From assembly GCA_017410065.1 (NCBI GenBank), contig JAFQRL010000012.1:1-64000 (forward strand): a stretch of DNA of 64,000 nucleotides. Direction: 5' to 3'. The notes beneath the pieces are model-generated. The model was not told the origin of the DNA, made no database searches, and was given only the letters and a program-made list of their open reading frames with translations. Position 1 is the first letter of the stretch; each line of letters begins with the position of its first letter. This DNA comes from Clostridia bacterium (lineage in GTDB: Bacteria > Bacillota > Clostridia > Oscillospirales > CAG-272). Both the position numbers and the translations under genes were made by a program. This document shows positions 15,030-25,121 of the stretch, in pieces.

Positions 15030-18000
15030 ATGAGCAACAATAGTATTCCGGCTATGCCGATAATGTTTGATAACATAAATTCAAGGCTTCGTGATGACCT
15101 CAAAGAAAATATCACAAAGCATAGCAAATTGCGAATTGCCGCAGCTTGCTTTTCTATCTACGCCTATGAGGAGCTGAAAGCAAATCTTGAAAAAATTGAT
15201 GAGCTTCAATTCATTTTCACCTCGCCCACATTTACAACCGAAAAAGCCGAAAAAACCAAGCGTGAATTTTATATTCCTCGTATGAGCCGCGAAAAAAGCT
15301 TGTACGGCTCTGAGTTTGAGGTTCGTTTGAGAAATGAGCTTTCTCAAAAAGCCATTGCCAAAGAGTGTGCCGAGTGGATAAAGAAAAAGGTTACCTTCAA
15401 GTCAAACACCACCAATCAGCTTATGCAGGGATTTATCAATCTCGATAACGGTGAAAACCAATATACCTATACACCCATCAATGAGTTCACGACCGTTGAT
15501 TTAGGTTGCGAGCGAGGTAATTATGCTTATAACTTTACTCAACGCTTGCCATATCCCATCAGCGCAAGCTATATCAATCTGTTTGAACAATTATGGAATA
15601 ATAAACAGCAATTCCAAGATGTAACCGATGAGGTCATAGAAAGCATTTCTGCCGTATATAACGAGAACTCTCCCGAGTTCATCTATTTCGTTACGCTTTA
15701 TAACATCTTCAACGAGTTCCTCGAGGATATTTCCGAGGATACTCTGCCGAACGAAGCAACGGGCTTCAAAAGCAGTAAGATTTGGAATATGCTTTACAAT
15801 TTCCAAAAGGACGCGGCTCTCGCTATTATCAATAAGCTTGAAAGATATAACGGCTGTATTCTTGCCGACTCCGTCGGTTTGGGTAAGACCTTCACCGCGC
15901 TTGCGGTTATAAAATACTACGAGTCGAGGAATAAGAACGTCTTGCTTCTTTGCCCGAAGAAGCTCTCCAACAACTGGAATACCTACCGCGACAATTACAT
16001 TAACAACCCTCTCGCAGAGGATCGCTTGAACTATAAGGTTCTTTATCATACGGATATTGGTCGCGTTCGCGGTATGTCAAACGGCACAGACCTTTCCCGC
16101 CTTCGTTGGGATACGTATGACCTCGTTGTTATTGATGAATCGCATAACTTTCGTAACGGCGGCAAGCTCGACGGAGGTGAGGATGAAAAGGAAAACCGCT
16201 ATACTAAGCTTCTTAAAAACGTTATCCGTAAGGGTGTGAAAACGAAGGTGCTTATGCTTTCCGCTACTCCCGTTAATACGCGCTTCAACGACCTAAAAAA
16301 TCAGTTACAGCTTGCCTATGAGGGAGATAGCTCTCAGCTTGACGAAAAGCTTAAAACAACGAGAACTATTGATGAGATATTTAAGAACGCTCAGAAAGCG
16401 TTTAATACTTGGAGCAAGTGGGATCCCTGCGACAGAACGACCGACAAACTCCTAAAGATGCTCGATTTTGATTTCTTTGAGGTACTTGATAGTGTTACAA
16501 TCGCACGTTCAAGAAAGCAAATTGAAAGATTTTATGATACCGCCGACATCGGAAAGTTTCCGAACAGACTTCCGCCCAAATCACACAGACCGCAGCTCAC
16601 CGATCTGAAGGAGGCAATCAACTACAATGAGATATTCAATCAGCTTACTCTGCTCAATCTCGATATTTACCGCCCCTCTCACTACATTCTCCCGAGCAGA
16701 ATGGACAAGTACGCCGAGCTATACGGTGACAATAAGGTAAATATCGGCTTTACACAGGCAAACCGTGAGCAAGGTATCCGTCGCTTGATGGCTATAAACC
16801 TTATGAAGCGTATGGAAAGCTCTGTCTTTTCGTTTAATCTTACGCTACGGAGAATAAAGGAGCTTATCGAAAGCACCATTGACAGTATTGATAAATACGA
16901 AAGCTCGGTCGGCGCAAAAGTGACCTTAACCGATATTTCCGACGTTGACGAATACGACCTTGACGACCAAAACAGTGATGAGTTCGCTACGATTGGCAAA
17001 AAGGTTCAAATTGATCTTGGCGATATGGACAGAACCTCTTGGCGCAGAGCACTTGAAAAGGATCAAGAGGTATTGGAGCTCCTTACGCTTATGGTGGATG
17101 ACATTACCCCCGAGCACGATAGCAAGCTCCAAGAATTGTTTGCGGTACTCAAAAACAAGATTGCGCATCCTATCAACGGCAATAACAAAAAGGTCATTAT
17201 TTTTACCGCCTTTGCCGATACCGCTATGTACCTTTATGACCACGTGAGTGCGTATGTTAAGCGGAGCTTTGGATTGGACACGGCAGTTATTACGGGTTCG
17301 GTGGAAGGCAGAACCACCGTTCCGAAGCTAAAGGCAGACCTAAACACCGTTTTGACCTGCTTCTCTCCCATTTCAAAGGACAAGCAGCTCTTGATGCCGA
17401 ACGACAACACGAATATTGATATTCTTATTGCCACCGACTGTATCTCGGAAGGTCAGAACTTGCAGGACTGCGATTACCTTATCAACTACGATATACATTG
17501 GAATCCCGTTCGCATTATTCAGCGCTTCGGACGTATAGACCGTATCGGAAGCCGCAACAAGGATATTCAGCTCGTCAACTTTTGGCCGGATATAACCCTC
17601 GACGAATACATAAACCTGAAATCCAAGGTCGAAACGAGAATGAAGATCGTGGATATGACGGCAACGGGTGACGACAATATCCTATCTGACGAGGAAAAGC
17701 ACGACCTCGAATACCGCAAAGCGCAGCTCAAACGCTTGCAGGAGGAAGTCGTTGATATTGAGGATATGACAAGCGGCATTTCTATTATGGATTTAGGACT
17801 TAATGAGTTCCGACTTGACCTTATCGAGTATGTGAAAACACATCCCGAAATAGAAAAAGCACCTATGGGACTTCACGCAGTTTCCGCCGCAACCGATGAT
17901 ATTCCCGCAGGTGTGGTATATGTTCTTAAAAACAGAACCGAGAGCGTTAATATTGATAATCAAAATAGGCTTCATCCGTTCTATATGGTCTATATCAGCA

Positions 18001-18305
18001 ATGACGGTGAGGTTATTTGCGACCACCTCTCTCCGAAGGCTATGCTCGACCGTATAAGGTACATTTGCAAAGGAAAGAGCCAACCTATCCCCGAGCTGTA
18101 TCACGCCTTTAACGAGGCAACCAAGGACGGCAGAGATATGCGCGAGTTCTCCGAGCTGCTCGGTCAAGCTATTTCCTCCATTATCAAGGTTAAGGAAGAA
18201 AGCGACATTGACAGCTTCCTTTCGGGTGGTCAAATTAGCTTTGCTACACAGGACATTAAGGGACTTGACGATTTTGAGCTTATATGCTTCTTGATCATCA
18301 GATAA
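15030..18305 (+). CDS. SNF2/DEAD-like helicase with PLD-like N-terminus (restriction-associated)
   Basis: 1091 aa, start 15030 (GAGGGAG). The N-terminal region (about 1-130: RIAAACFSIYAYEELKANL ... FIFTSPTF) looks like the PLD-nuclease-like domain found ahead of SNF2 helicases. The SF2 motor follows: Walker A DSVGLGKT (G283-T287), Walker B VVIDESHNF, motif III LSATPVNTR, and C-terminal motifs ATDCISEGQNLQDCD and QRFGRIDRIGS. It is probably a translocase or remodeller working with the Mod/Res pair. Neighbours DUF4391 and Mod follow within 20 bp each, so all are one operon. Very similar gene sets occur as defence cargo; its mechanism in this arrangement is not established. Confidence 0.87.
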   Translation: MSNNSIPAMPIMFDNINSRLRDDLKENITKHSKLRIAAACFSIYAYEELKANLEKIDELQFIFTSPTFTTEKAEKTKREFYIPRMSREKSLYGSEFEVRLRNELSQKAIAKECAEWIKKKVTFKSNTTNQLMQGFINLDNGENQYTYTPINEFTTVDLGCERGNYAYNFTQRLPYPISASYINLFEQLWNNKQQFQDVTDEVIESISAVYNENSPEFIYFVTLYNIFNEFLEDISEDTLPNEATGFKSSKIWNMLYNFQKDAALAIINKLERYNGCILADSVGLGKTFTALAVIKYYESRNKNVLLLCPKKLSNNWNTYRDNYINNPLAEDRLNYKVLYHTDIGRVRGMSNGTDLSRLRWDTYDLVVIDESHNFRNGGKLDGGEDEKENRYTKLLKNVIRKGVKTKVLMLSATPVNTRFNDLKNQLQLAYEGDSSQLDEKLKTTRTIDEIFKNAQKAFNTWSKWDPCDRTTDKLLKMLDFDFFEVLDSVTIARSRKQIERFYDTADIGKFPNRLPPKSHRPQLTDLKEAINYNEIFNQLTLLNLDIYRPSHYILPSRMDKYAELYGDNKVNIGFTQANREQGIRRLMAINLMKRMESSVFSFNLTLRRIKELIESTIDSIDKYESSVGAKVTLTDISDVDEYDLDDQNSDEFATIGKKVQIDLGDMDRTSWRRALEKDQEVLELLTLMVDDITPEHDSKLQELFAVLKNKIAHPINGNNKKVIIFTAFADTAMYLYDHVSAYVKRSFGLDTAVITGSVEGRTTVPKLKADLNTVLTCFSPISKDKQLLMPNDNTNIDILIATDCISEGQNLQDCDYLINYDIHWNPVRIIQRFGRIDRIGSRNKDIQLVNFWPDITLDEYINLKSKVETRMKIVDMTATGDDNILSDEEKHDLEYRKAQLKRLQEEVVDIEDMTSGISIMDLGLNEFRLDLIEYVKTHPEIEKAPMGLHAVSAATDDIPAGVVYVLKNRTESVNIDNQNRLHPFYMVYISNDGEVICDHLSPKAMLDRIRYICKGKSQPIPELYHAFNEATKDGRDMREFSELLGQAISSIIKVKEESDIDSFLSGGQISFATQDIKGLDDFELICFLIIR

Positions 18306-18318
18306 GTGAGGTTTTGTA

Positions 18319-18924
18319 ATGTTAGGTTTACCAAAATCCACAGAAATAAAGAAAGTGATACCCAAAAGCGCTTTGTTTTCAAAATTCAGTATGAACACGC
18401 TTGCGAGAGAAAAGTTCGATGCCGATGTAAAACGAATAACGCTTGTAGGAGAGGTCTCCAAGAATACTATTGCAATAAACAAGGGTGAAAACGTTTCCTC
18501 CTTCTTCGTGCTTCTCGTATCACTGAAGCAAGAAAAATACGATGAGAAAAACATTATTCTGCTCTCCAAGCTGATAGACCAAAATATACTGCTTATTCTT
18601 GAACATGAGAATAAGGCAAAATTGGCAATATATCATACAAAGCTGATGACTTCCGATTGGAAGCCTACCGAGGAATACAGTATAACTCTTTCGGGACTTG
18701 ACCTTGATGCCGTATGGGAAAACATCGTTGTTCAAGTCGGCAAGGTGGAAATCGAGCAAGGCAAAACACTTGACGAGCAAATTGAAAAGGACGAGCTTCG
18801 CAACAAGCTCCTAAGTGAGATTGAAAAGCTCGAGAAAAAGGCTCGCAGCGAAAAGCAACCCAAGAAGAAATTTGAGCTTGCAACGCAGGTAAAGAGCTTA
18901 AAAAAGCAACTTGAAGATTTATAA
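18319..18924 (+). CDS. DUF4391 protein
   Basis: 201 aa. MLGLPKSTEIKKVIPKSALFSKF followed by FDADVKRITLVGEVS and a C-terminal coiled coil (KDELRNKLLSEIEKLEKKARSEKQ) fits DUF4391, a family found between the SNF2-like helicase and methyltransferase genes of type III-like restriction loci. Probably a structural or adaptor subunit; no catalytic motif is visible. Confidence 0.83.
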   Translation: MLGLPKSTEIKKVIPKSALFSKFSMNTLAREKFDADVKRITLVGEVSKNTIAINKGENVSSFFVLLVSLKQEKYDEKNIILLSKLIDQNILLILEHENKAKLAIYHTKLMTSDWKPTEEYSITLSGLDLDAVWENIVVQVGKVEIEQGKTLDEQIEKDELRNKLLSEIEKLEKKARSEKQPKKKFELATQVKSLKKQLEDL

Positions 18925-18940
18925 TTGAGAGGATATTGAA

Positions 18941-20893
18941 ATGGATAAATTAAAAATGCAAACGGCGAATAAAGCCGATGAGAATTTTAGAATACTTTCC
19001 GAGTTGTTCCCGAATGCTGTTACCGAAACAATTGACGAAAACGGCGATGTTGTCCGCGCTATTGATAAGGACGTGTTAATGCAGGAAATTTCAGTTAAGG
19101 TCGTAGAGGGCAAGGAGGAACGCTATCAATTCACTTGGCCGGACAAGAAAAAATCCGTCTTACTTGCAAACGCTCCCATCAATAAAACGCTTCGCCCCTG
19201 CCGCGAGGAAAGCGTTGATTTTGATACAACACAGAACCTCTACATAGAGGGTGACAATCTTGAAGTTTTGAAGCTCTTGCAGGAAACCTATCTCGGCAAA
19301 ATCAAGATGATTTATATTGATCCTCCGTATAATACAGGTAACGATTTTGTGTACGCCGACAATTTCGCTCAAACAACTGATGAATATTTCGCGGTAAGCG
19401 GAATGTTTGATGATAACGGAAATCGACTTTTTACTAATTCTGATAGTAATGGGCGCTATCATACAGATTGGCTGAATATGATTTATACGCGATTAAAGCT
19501 TGCCAAAGATTTGCTTTGTGATGACGGCGCAATATTCATCCATATCGACGAGCACGAAGTTTATTCGCTTACTATGTTATGTAACGAAATTTTTGGGCAA
19601 CAAAATCAACTTGGAACGATAATTTGGGATAAAAGGAATCCGAAAGGCGTTGTTGCAGGTGTAGCATATCAGCACGAATCTATCATCGTTTATTGCAAAA
19701 ATCTTGCCATTTTCGCAGGTGTTCCTTTCTTGAAAAAGAAAGAAAATGCAGAGGCAATGGTCAAAAAAGTCGAGTCTCTGATTCAAAAATACGGTTGTGT
19801 AAATGCAAAAGTTAGAGATGAATACAAGGAATTCATAAAACAAAATAAGACTGTTTTTACTGGTGGTGAGTTGGCATACTCTCTTATTGACGATGAAGGC
19901 AATATTTATCGTACAGTTTCTATGGCAGCACCTGATAAACCCGAAACTCGTTCTCATAGACCTCTCATTCACCCTGTTACCGGAAAGCCGTGTGCAGTTT
20001 CCGCAAAAGGCTGGAGGTTTACAGATAAAACAATGGACGAATTGCTTGCAAAAGGAAAAATTGAATTTGGTCAAGATGAAACAACCGTACCAAATCAAAA
20101 GTATTATCTCAAAGAAAATATGGAAGAAGCCGTAGCTTCACTTCTTTATTACGGCGGCAGCGATGATGCTATGGGACTACCTTTCGATAATCCCAAACCT
20201 GTAATTGTTGCTAAGAAAATGATTAGCACAATATGTAAAAACGGTGATGAAATCATACTTGACTTCTTTTCCGGCTCGGCTACAACTGCTCACGCAGTAA
20301 TGGAAATGAATTCGGAAGATGGCGGACAAAGACAGTTCGTTTTAGTACAAGTTCCCGAAAAGACTGCTGAAAAGAGTAGTGCAAGAAAACAAGGCTATGA
20401 TACTATTTGTGAAATTGGTAAGGAGCGTATTCGTCGTGCAGGAAAAAAGATTAAAGCAGAAGCAGGACTTATTGCTCAAAATCTTGATGTTGGTTTCCGC
20501 GTGTTGAAATGCGATACCTCAAATATGAAGGAAGTATTCTATAAGCCCGATGAGGTTGAGCAAACCTTGTTTGATAATTATGCCGATAACATCAAAGAGG
20601 ACAGAACCGCTGAGGATCTTCTGTTCCAAGTAATGTTGGAATTGGGCGTAATGCTTTCGTCCTCTATAGAAGAAACCAACATTAACGGTTGCAAGGTGTT
20701 CAATGTCGCAGACGGCTTCCTTTACGCTTGCTTTGACAATAACATCTCCGATGATGTCGTAAAGATCATTGCCAACGAACAGCCTTACTATGCGGTATTC
20801 CGCGATAGTGGTATGGCTAACGATTCCGTTATGACCAACTTCGATCAGATATTCGCTACATACTCACCGAGTACAACAAGGAAGGTGCTGTGA
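18941..20893 (+). CDS. Type III-like DNA methyltransferase (Mod)
   Basis: 650 aa. Motif IV DPPYNTGNDF (D127-P-P-Y130) precedes the SAM-binding motif I region LDFFSGSATTAHAVMEM (about 445): the beta-class order of adenine-N6/cytosine-N4 methyltransferases such as Mod. The central region (about 220-400), variable in such enzymes, should contain target recognition. The C-terminus contains Mod-like YADNIKEDRTAEDLLFQVMLELG. It methylates the host genome to protect it from the Res subunit encoded two genes downstream. The next gene begins in its stop codon. Confidence 0.92.
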   Translation: MDKLKMQTANKADENFRILSELFPNAVTETIDENGDVVRAIDKDVLMQEISVKVVEGKEERYQFTWPDKKKSVLLANAPINKTLRPCREESVDFDTTQNLYIEGDNLEVLKLLQETYLGKIKMIYIDPPYNTGNDFVYADNFAQTTDEYFAVSGMFDDNGNRLFTNSDSNGRYHTDWLNMIYTRLKLAKDLLCDDGAIFIHIDEHEVYSLTMLCNEIFGQQNQLGTIIWDKRNPKGVVAGVAYQHESIIVYCKNLAIFAGVPFLKKKENAEAMVKKVESLIQKYGCVNAKVRDEYKEFIKQNKTVFTGGELAYSLIDDEGNIYRTVSMAAPDKPETRSHRPLIHPVTGKPCAVSAKGWRFTDKTMDELLAKGKIEFGQDETTVPNQKYYLKENMEEAVASLLYYGGSDDAMGLPFDNPKPVIVAKKMISTICKNGDEIILDFFSGSATTAHAVMEMNSEDGGQRQFVLVQVPEKTAEKSSARKQGYDTICEIGKERIRRAGKKIKAEAGLIAQNLDVGFRVLKCDTSNMKEVFYKPDEVEQTLFDNYADNIKEDRTAEDLLFQVMLELGVMLSSSIEETNINGCKVFNVADGFLYACFDNNISDDVVKIIANEQPYYAVFRDSGMANDSVMTNFDQIFATYSPSTTRKVL

Positions 20894-21867
20894 TGATTCA
20901 AGACAAAGCACATTTATCCAAACTCGTTAATGAAAGTTTTCTTGAAGGAATACTGAGAGCACTTAATACCGATCAAGTTTTTCCAATATATCATTACACC
21001 TCTACCGATGGACTTATTGGAATTATTTCTAATAAAGAAATTTGGCTTGGAAAGATAGATGATTTGAATGATATTACAGAGATAAACTACGGGTTTGACA
21101 ATGTTATTATGCCTGCAATCAATGTTTCTTCTGCAATATCAGACAAAAGCAAGAAAAAGCTGATAGAATTGATTAAACTTGTCAGAAATAAGAACTTTTC
21201 ACTTACCAAGGGAAATGACGCATATAAGTGTGATGTAAATATTTTCGTTTTTAGTACAAGCACTAACGGAAACGCTTATACAATGTGGAATAACTATACC
21301 AAGAACAATAATAAGGCGGGGTATGCCATATCAATGGATAATACCGACGTGACCAAAGCGATTCTTTCTGCAACCGACAAAACAAGCGAAAGTGACAATG
21401 ATATTAAAACCTTCCTTGTGAGTGGTAAGATTGTATATTCAATAGAAGAACAAACAAAACTTGTCAATCAATACCTCGATCTTCTTGAATATAATCTTGA
21501 TGGAAAAACCGATGAGTTTAAGGAGATAGTTTATAATTCTTTTGTTGAAGGGCTATTGATGCTTGCATTATTTATGAAGGATGACGAATTTTCCAAAGAG
21601 GAAGAATATCGTTATGCTATTTTGTTAGCTGATGAGATTACAGATATGGATAAGTCTCATAAATTCTACTTGAAATTTATCAATGTCAATGGAACTGTTA
21701 TGTCGCGTTTGATAGTACCTTTTGATTCCTCACTCGTCAAAAAAATTATTGCAAGCCCGTACATTTCAGAACAAGATAAGATTGCGCAACAACTTCAATT
21801 TTTTGCAAGAAAATGCGGGGTATCTAATGTTGATATTGAAACGAACATATCAAAGAAGATCAGGTGA
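20893..21867 (+). CDS. DUF2971 protein inserted between mod and res
   Basis: 324 aa. YHYTSTDGLIGIISNKEIWLGKIDDLND (about 35-65) and the later TMWNNYTKNNNKAGYAISMD segment are the DUF2971 pattern. Biochemical function is unknown. The gene starts on ATGA overlap with mod and ends at the edge of res, so it is co-translated with them. Genes in this position may modulate the restriction complex or act as an add-on effector; that is inference. Confidence 0.8.
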   Translation: MIQDKAHLSKLVNESFLEGILRALNTDQVFPIYHYTSTDGLIGIISNKEIWLGKIDDLNDITEINYGFDNVIMPAINVSSAISDKSKKKLIELIKLVRNKNFSLTKGNDAYKCDVNIFVFSTSTNGNAYTMWNNYTKNNNKAGYAISMDNTDVTKAILSATDKTSESDNDIKTFLVSGKIVYSIEEQTKLVNQYLDLLEYNLDGKTDEFKEIVYNSFVEGLLMLALFMKDDEFSKEEEYRYAILLADEITDMDKSHKFYLKFINVNGTVMSRLIVPFDSSLVKKIIASPYISEQDKIAQQLQFFARKCGVSNVDIETNISKKIR

Positions 21868-21872
21868 TAGAT

Positions 21873-24800
21873 ATGAAATTCAAATTTAAGATACAAGAAT
21901 ATCAAACCGATGCGGTTGATGCGGTCGTTAAGGTGTTTAACGGTCAGCCACATTACGATAAGATCAGTTACATACGAGATTTAGGCAAACCGCAGCACAA
22001 TCAGCAAATTGCCTTGCATATTGATGATGACGATATTGATCTGCAAAGCGAAACGGGATATAAGAACGAAAGCATTGAGTTGACCGATACGCAGTTGCTT
22101 GATAACATCCGCGCTATACAATCCGAGAACAATATCAAGGTATCGGACAAGCTCATTGCCGACGTTGGTCGCTGTTCTCTTGATATTGAAATGGAAACGG
22201 GTACAGGTAAGACCTACGTTTACATTAAGACAATGTTTGAGCTAAACAAGCGCTACGGTTGGAGCAAATTTATCGTTGTCGTTCCGTCTATTGCTATCCG
22301 AGAGGGTGTTAATAAGACCTTTCAGATAACGGCTGATCACTTTATGGAGCAGTACGGAAAGAAGGCTCGTTTCTTCATCTACAATAGCTCCAACCTAAAT
22401 GAACTCGATAACTTCTCATCAAGCTCGGGCATAAACGTAATGATAATCAATACGCAGGCTTTCGCGTTCTCTCTCAAAGAGGATGGAAAAAGCAAGGAAG
22501 CGCGTATTATCTATTCCAAGCGCGATGAGTTTGGCTCGCGCCGCCCGATAGACGTAATCAAGGCGAACCGCCCTATTATCATTCTCGACGAACCGCAAAA
22601 AATGGGCGGCGAGGTCACGCAAAAGGCTCTTAAAAACTTTAATCCGCTATTCAGCTTGAACTACTCCGCTACCCACGCTAAGCAGCACAATCTTGTTTAC
22701 GTGTTGGACTCGCTCGATGCTTTCAACAAGAAGCTCGTCAAGAAGATTGAGGTCAAGGGCTTTGAGGTTAAGAACCTTACGGGAACAAATCAATATCTCT
22801 ATCTTGAAGGCATCGTGTTATCCTCCAAAAAACCGCCTATGGCAAGGCTTGAAATAGAGGTGGCGCAAAACAGTGGGCACGCAAGAAAGATGTTCATCGT
22901 CGGCAAAGATGATAACCTTTTCTATAAGTCCAATCAAATGGAGCAATACAAGTACGGCTTCGTTATCTCCGATATTGATCCCATACGCGGTACTGTTACG
23001 TTTACGAACGGAACGGTTCTTCGTCAAGGTGAGGTCATTGGTGATGTTGTCGAAAAGGATATGCGCCGTATTCAAATCCGTGAAACGATACAATCCCACT
23101 TTGAAAAGGAAGAAAAGCTCTTTGAAATGGGCATCAAGACCTTGTCATTGTTCTTTATTGACGAGGTTGCGAAGTATCGCCAATATGACGAGGACGGCAA
23201 CGAGCTTTTAGGAGAATACGGAGAAATCTTCGAGGAAGAATATACGAACGTTCTTAATGAATATCTGACCGTGTTGGATACCCCATATCAGAAATATTTG
23301 AGAGGGATCGCAACTTCCAACACGCATAAGGGATATTTCAGCATCGACAAGAAAACGGGACGTAGCGTAAACTCTGAACTTAAACGCGGTTCGGAGTTCT
23401 CGGATGATATATCCGCTTACGAGCTGATATTAAAGAACAAGGAACGCTTGCTTTCTTTTGAAGAACCGACGAGATTTATCTTCTCGCATTCGGCTTTGCG
23501 AGAGGGATGGGATAATCCCAACGTATTTCAAATCTGTACGCTGAAGCATAGCGACAGCTCCACTCAAAAACGCCAAGAGGTCGGTCGAGGACTTCGCCTT
23601 TGTGTAAACCAAGCCGGCAACCGTATGGATATGGAAACGCTTGGAGAAACTATACATACCATAAACAAGCTGACCGTTATCGCAAGCGAGAGCTACAAGG
23701 GCTTTGTTGCCGATCTGCAATCAGATATTAAGAAGGTGCTTTACGACAGACCTACCGCTGCAACGAGCGAATACTTCAAAGGCAAGTTCGTTAAAGTCGG
23801 TGGCAAGCCTACTGCTATTGATAGCAAGACGGCGAATGCCATTGAGTTCTATCTTATCGCCAATCAGTACGTGGATATGGATAGAAAGGTTACGGATAAA
23901 TACCGTATGGATCTTGAAATGGGAACGCTTGCCGCAATGCCTGCGGAAATAGCGCCTATGGCAGAGGGCATCCATACTCTTGTTCAAGCGGTCTTTGATG
24001 AGTCTGTTCTCGCTCGTATGATTGATGATGGAAAGCAGACAAAGGTCGAAAAGAACGACCTTAACGAAAACTTCTACAAGAAAGAGTTCCAAGAGCTTTG
24101 GAAGCGTATTAATCATAAGTACGCATATTCCGTATCGTTCGATAGCGCGGAGCTTATAGAAAAGTCAGTACGTCACATTGATAATGAACTGTTTGTATCT
24201 GAGCTGACTTATACGGTATCTAAGGGCGAGCAGACCGATGAAATGGATGCAAATGCGTTGGAGCGCGGTGAAGCCTTTAAGTCGGCAAAAACAAGGACTA
24301 CAACGCTCAAAAGAAGCGACGTAAGCCAAATCAAATATGACCTTGTTGGAAAGATTGCCGAGGGAACGGTATTAACAAGAAAAACGGTGGTTGAGATTAT
24401 CAAGGGTATCTCTCCCATTAAGTTTGCAATGTATAAGGCTAATCCCGAAGAATTTATTACAAAGGTCATTCGCCTTATCAATGAACAGAAGGCAACGATG
24501 ATAGTAGAGCATATTTCCTACGACCAAATTGAAGGCGAATACGATAGCACAATATTTACCGCAGAAAAAAGCTCAACGAGCATAGACAAGGCTTTCAAGG
24601 CAACCAAGCATATTCAAGATTTCGTATTCACAGACGGATACGCTGAAAAGAGCGTGGAACGCCGTTTTGCTGAGGACTTGGATAATGCAGACGAGGTGTG
24701 CGTTTATGCAAAGTTGCCACGCGGATTCCATATTCCCACTCCTGTTGGTAACTATTCTCCCGACTGGGCGGTTGCCTTTAACGAGGGAATGGTAAAGCAC

Positions 24801-24974
24801 ATATTCTTCATTGCCGAAACGAAAGGCACTATGGAGAGCCTTAGCTTAAAGCCAATCGAAAAAGCCAAGATTTCCTGCGCAAGAAGGCTATTTAACGAGA
24901 TCTCTACCGAAAACGTTAAATACCACGATGTTGATAACTATCAGCATCTTCTCGACGTAATGAAATCACTGTAA
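21873..24974 (+). CDS. Type III restriction enzyme, Res subunit (helicase-nuclease)
   Basis: 1033 aa. SF2 helicase: Walker A ETGTGKTY (G110-T114), DExx box IIILDEPQKMGG, SALREGWDNPNVFQ and RQEVGRGLRL (motif VI). C-terminal PD-(D/E)xK nuclease: P963-D964 ... E982-T-K984 (SPDWAV ... AETKGT). It cleaves unmethylated DNA after translocation in complex with Mod. The start at 21873 follows AGGTGATAG and lies 5 bp after the DUF2971 stop. It is the last gene of the operon, followed by a terminator. All key residues are intact. Confidence 0.92.
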   Translation: MKFKFKIQEYQTDAVDAVVKVFNGQPHYDKISYIRDLGKPQHNQQIALHIDDDDIDLQSETGYKNESIELTDTQLLDNIRAIQSENNIKVSDKLIADVGRCSLDIEMETGTGKTYVYIKTMFELNKRYGWSKFIVVVPSIAIREGVNKTFQITADHFMEQYGKKARFFIYNSSNLNELDNFSSSSGINVMIINTQAFAFSLKEDGKSKEARIIYSKRDEFGSRRPIDVIKANRPIIILDEPQKMGGEVTQKALKNFNPLFSLNYSATHAKQHNLVYVLDSLDAFNKKLVKKIEVKGFEVKNLTGTNQYLYLEGIVLSSKKPPMARLEIEVAQNSGHARKMFIVGKDDNLFYKSNQMEQYKYGFVISDIDPIRGTVTFTNGTVLRQGEVIGDVVEKDMRRIQIRETIQSHFEKEEKLFEMGIKTLSLFFIDEVAKYRQYDEDGNELLGEYGEIFEEEYTNVLNEYLTVLDTPYQKYLRGIATSNTHKGYFSIDKKTGRSVNSELKRGSEFSDDISAYELILKNKERLLSFEEPTRFIFSHSALREGWDNPNVFQICTLKHSDSSTQKRQEVGRGLRLCVNQAGNRMDMETLGETIHTINKLTVIASESYKGFVADLQSDIKKVLYDRPTAATSEYFKGKFVKVGGKPTAIDSKTANAIEFYLIANQYVDMDRKVTDKYRMDLEMGTLAAMPAEIAPMAEGIHTLVQAVFDESVLARMIDDGKQTKVEKNDLNENFYKKEFQELWKRINHKYAYSVSFDSAELIEKSVRHIDNELFVSELTYTVSKGEQTDEMDANALERGEAFKSAKTRTTTLKRSDVSQIKYDLVGKIAEGTVLTRKTVVEIIKGISPIKFAMYKANPEEFITKVIRLINEQKATMIVEHISYDQIEGEYDSTIFTAEKSSTSIDKAFKATKHIQDFVFTDGYAEKSVERRFAEDLDNADEVCVYAKLPRGFHIPTPVGNYSPDWAVAFNEGMVKHIFFIAETKGTMESLSLKPIEKAKISCARRLFNEISTENVKYHDVDNYQHLLDVMKSL

Positions 24975-24979
24975 ATATC

Positions 24980-25018
24980 AAAGACCGCTGACTCTTAATT
25001 GAGCCAACGGTCTTTTTT
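24980..25018 (+). terminator. Terminator of the restriction operon
   Basis: AAAGACCG (24980-24987) and CGGTCTTT (25008-25015), with a T-run following. Confidence 0.8.
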
Positions 25019-25052
25019 GAAGTCTTTTTATACAAAAATATTTCAAAACATA

Positions 25053-25107
25053 TTGACAACGTACTTCTTTAGAAGTATAATATAATTAAGATAACTCTAA
25101 AGAAGTA
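25053..25107 (+). promoter_or_regulatory. Promoter and operator of the DUF3990/Xre toxin-antitoxin operon
   Basis: TTGACA (25053-25058), 17-bp spacer, TATAAT (25076-25081). TACTTCTTTAGA (25062-25073, inside the spacer) and TCTAAAGAAGTA (25096-25107) are a perfect 12-bp inverted pair flanking the -10, an arrangement expected for autoregulation by the Xre antitoxin. Confidence 0.82.
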
Positions 25108-25121
25108 TGAAGGAAATAAAA

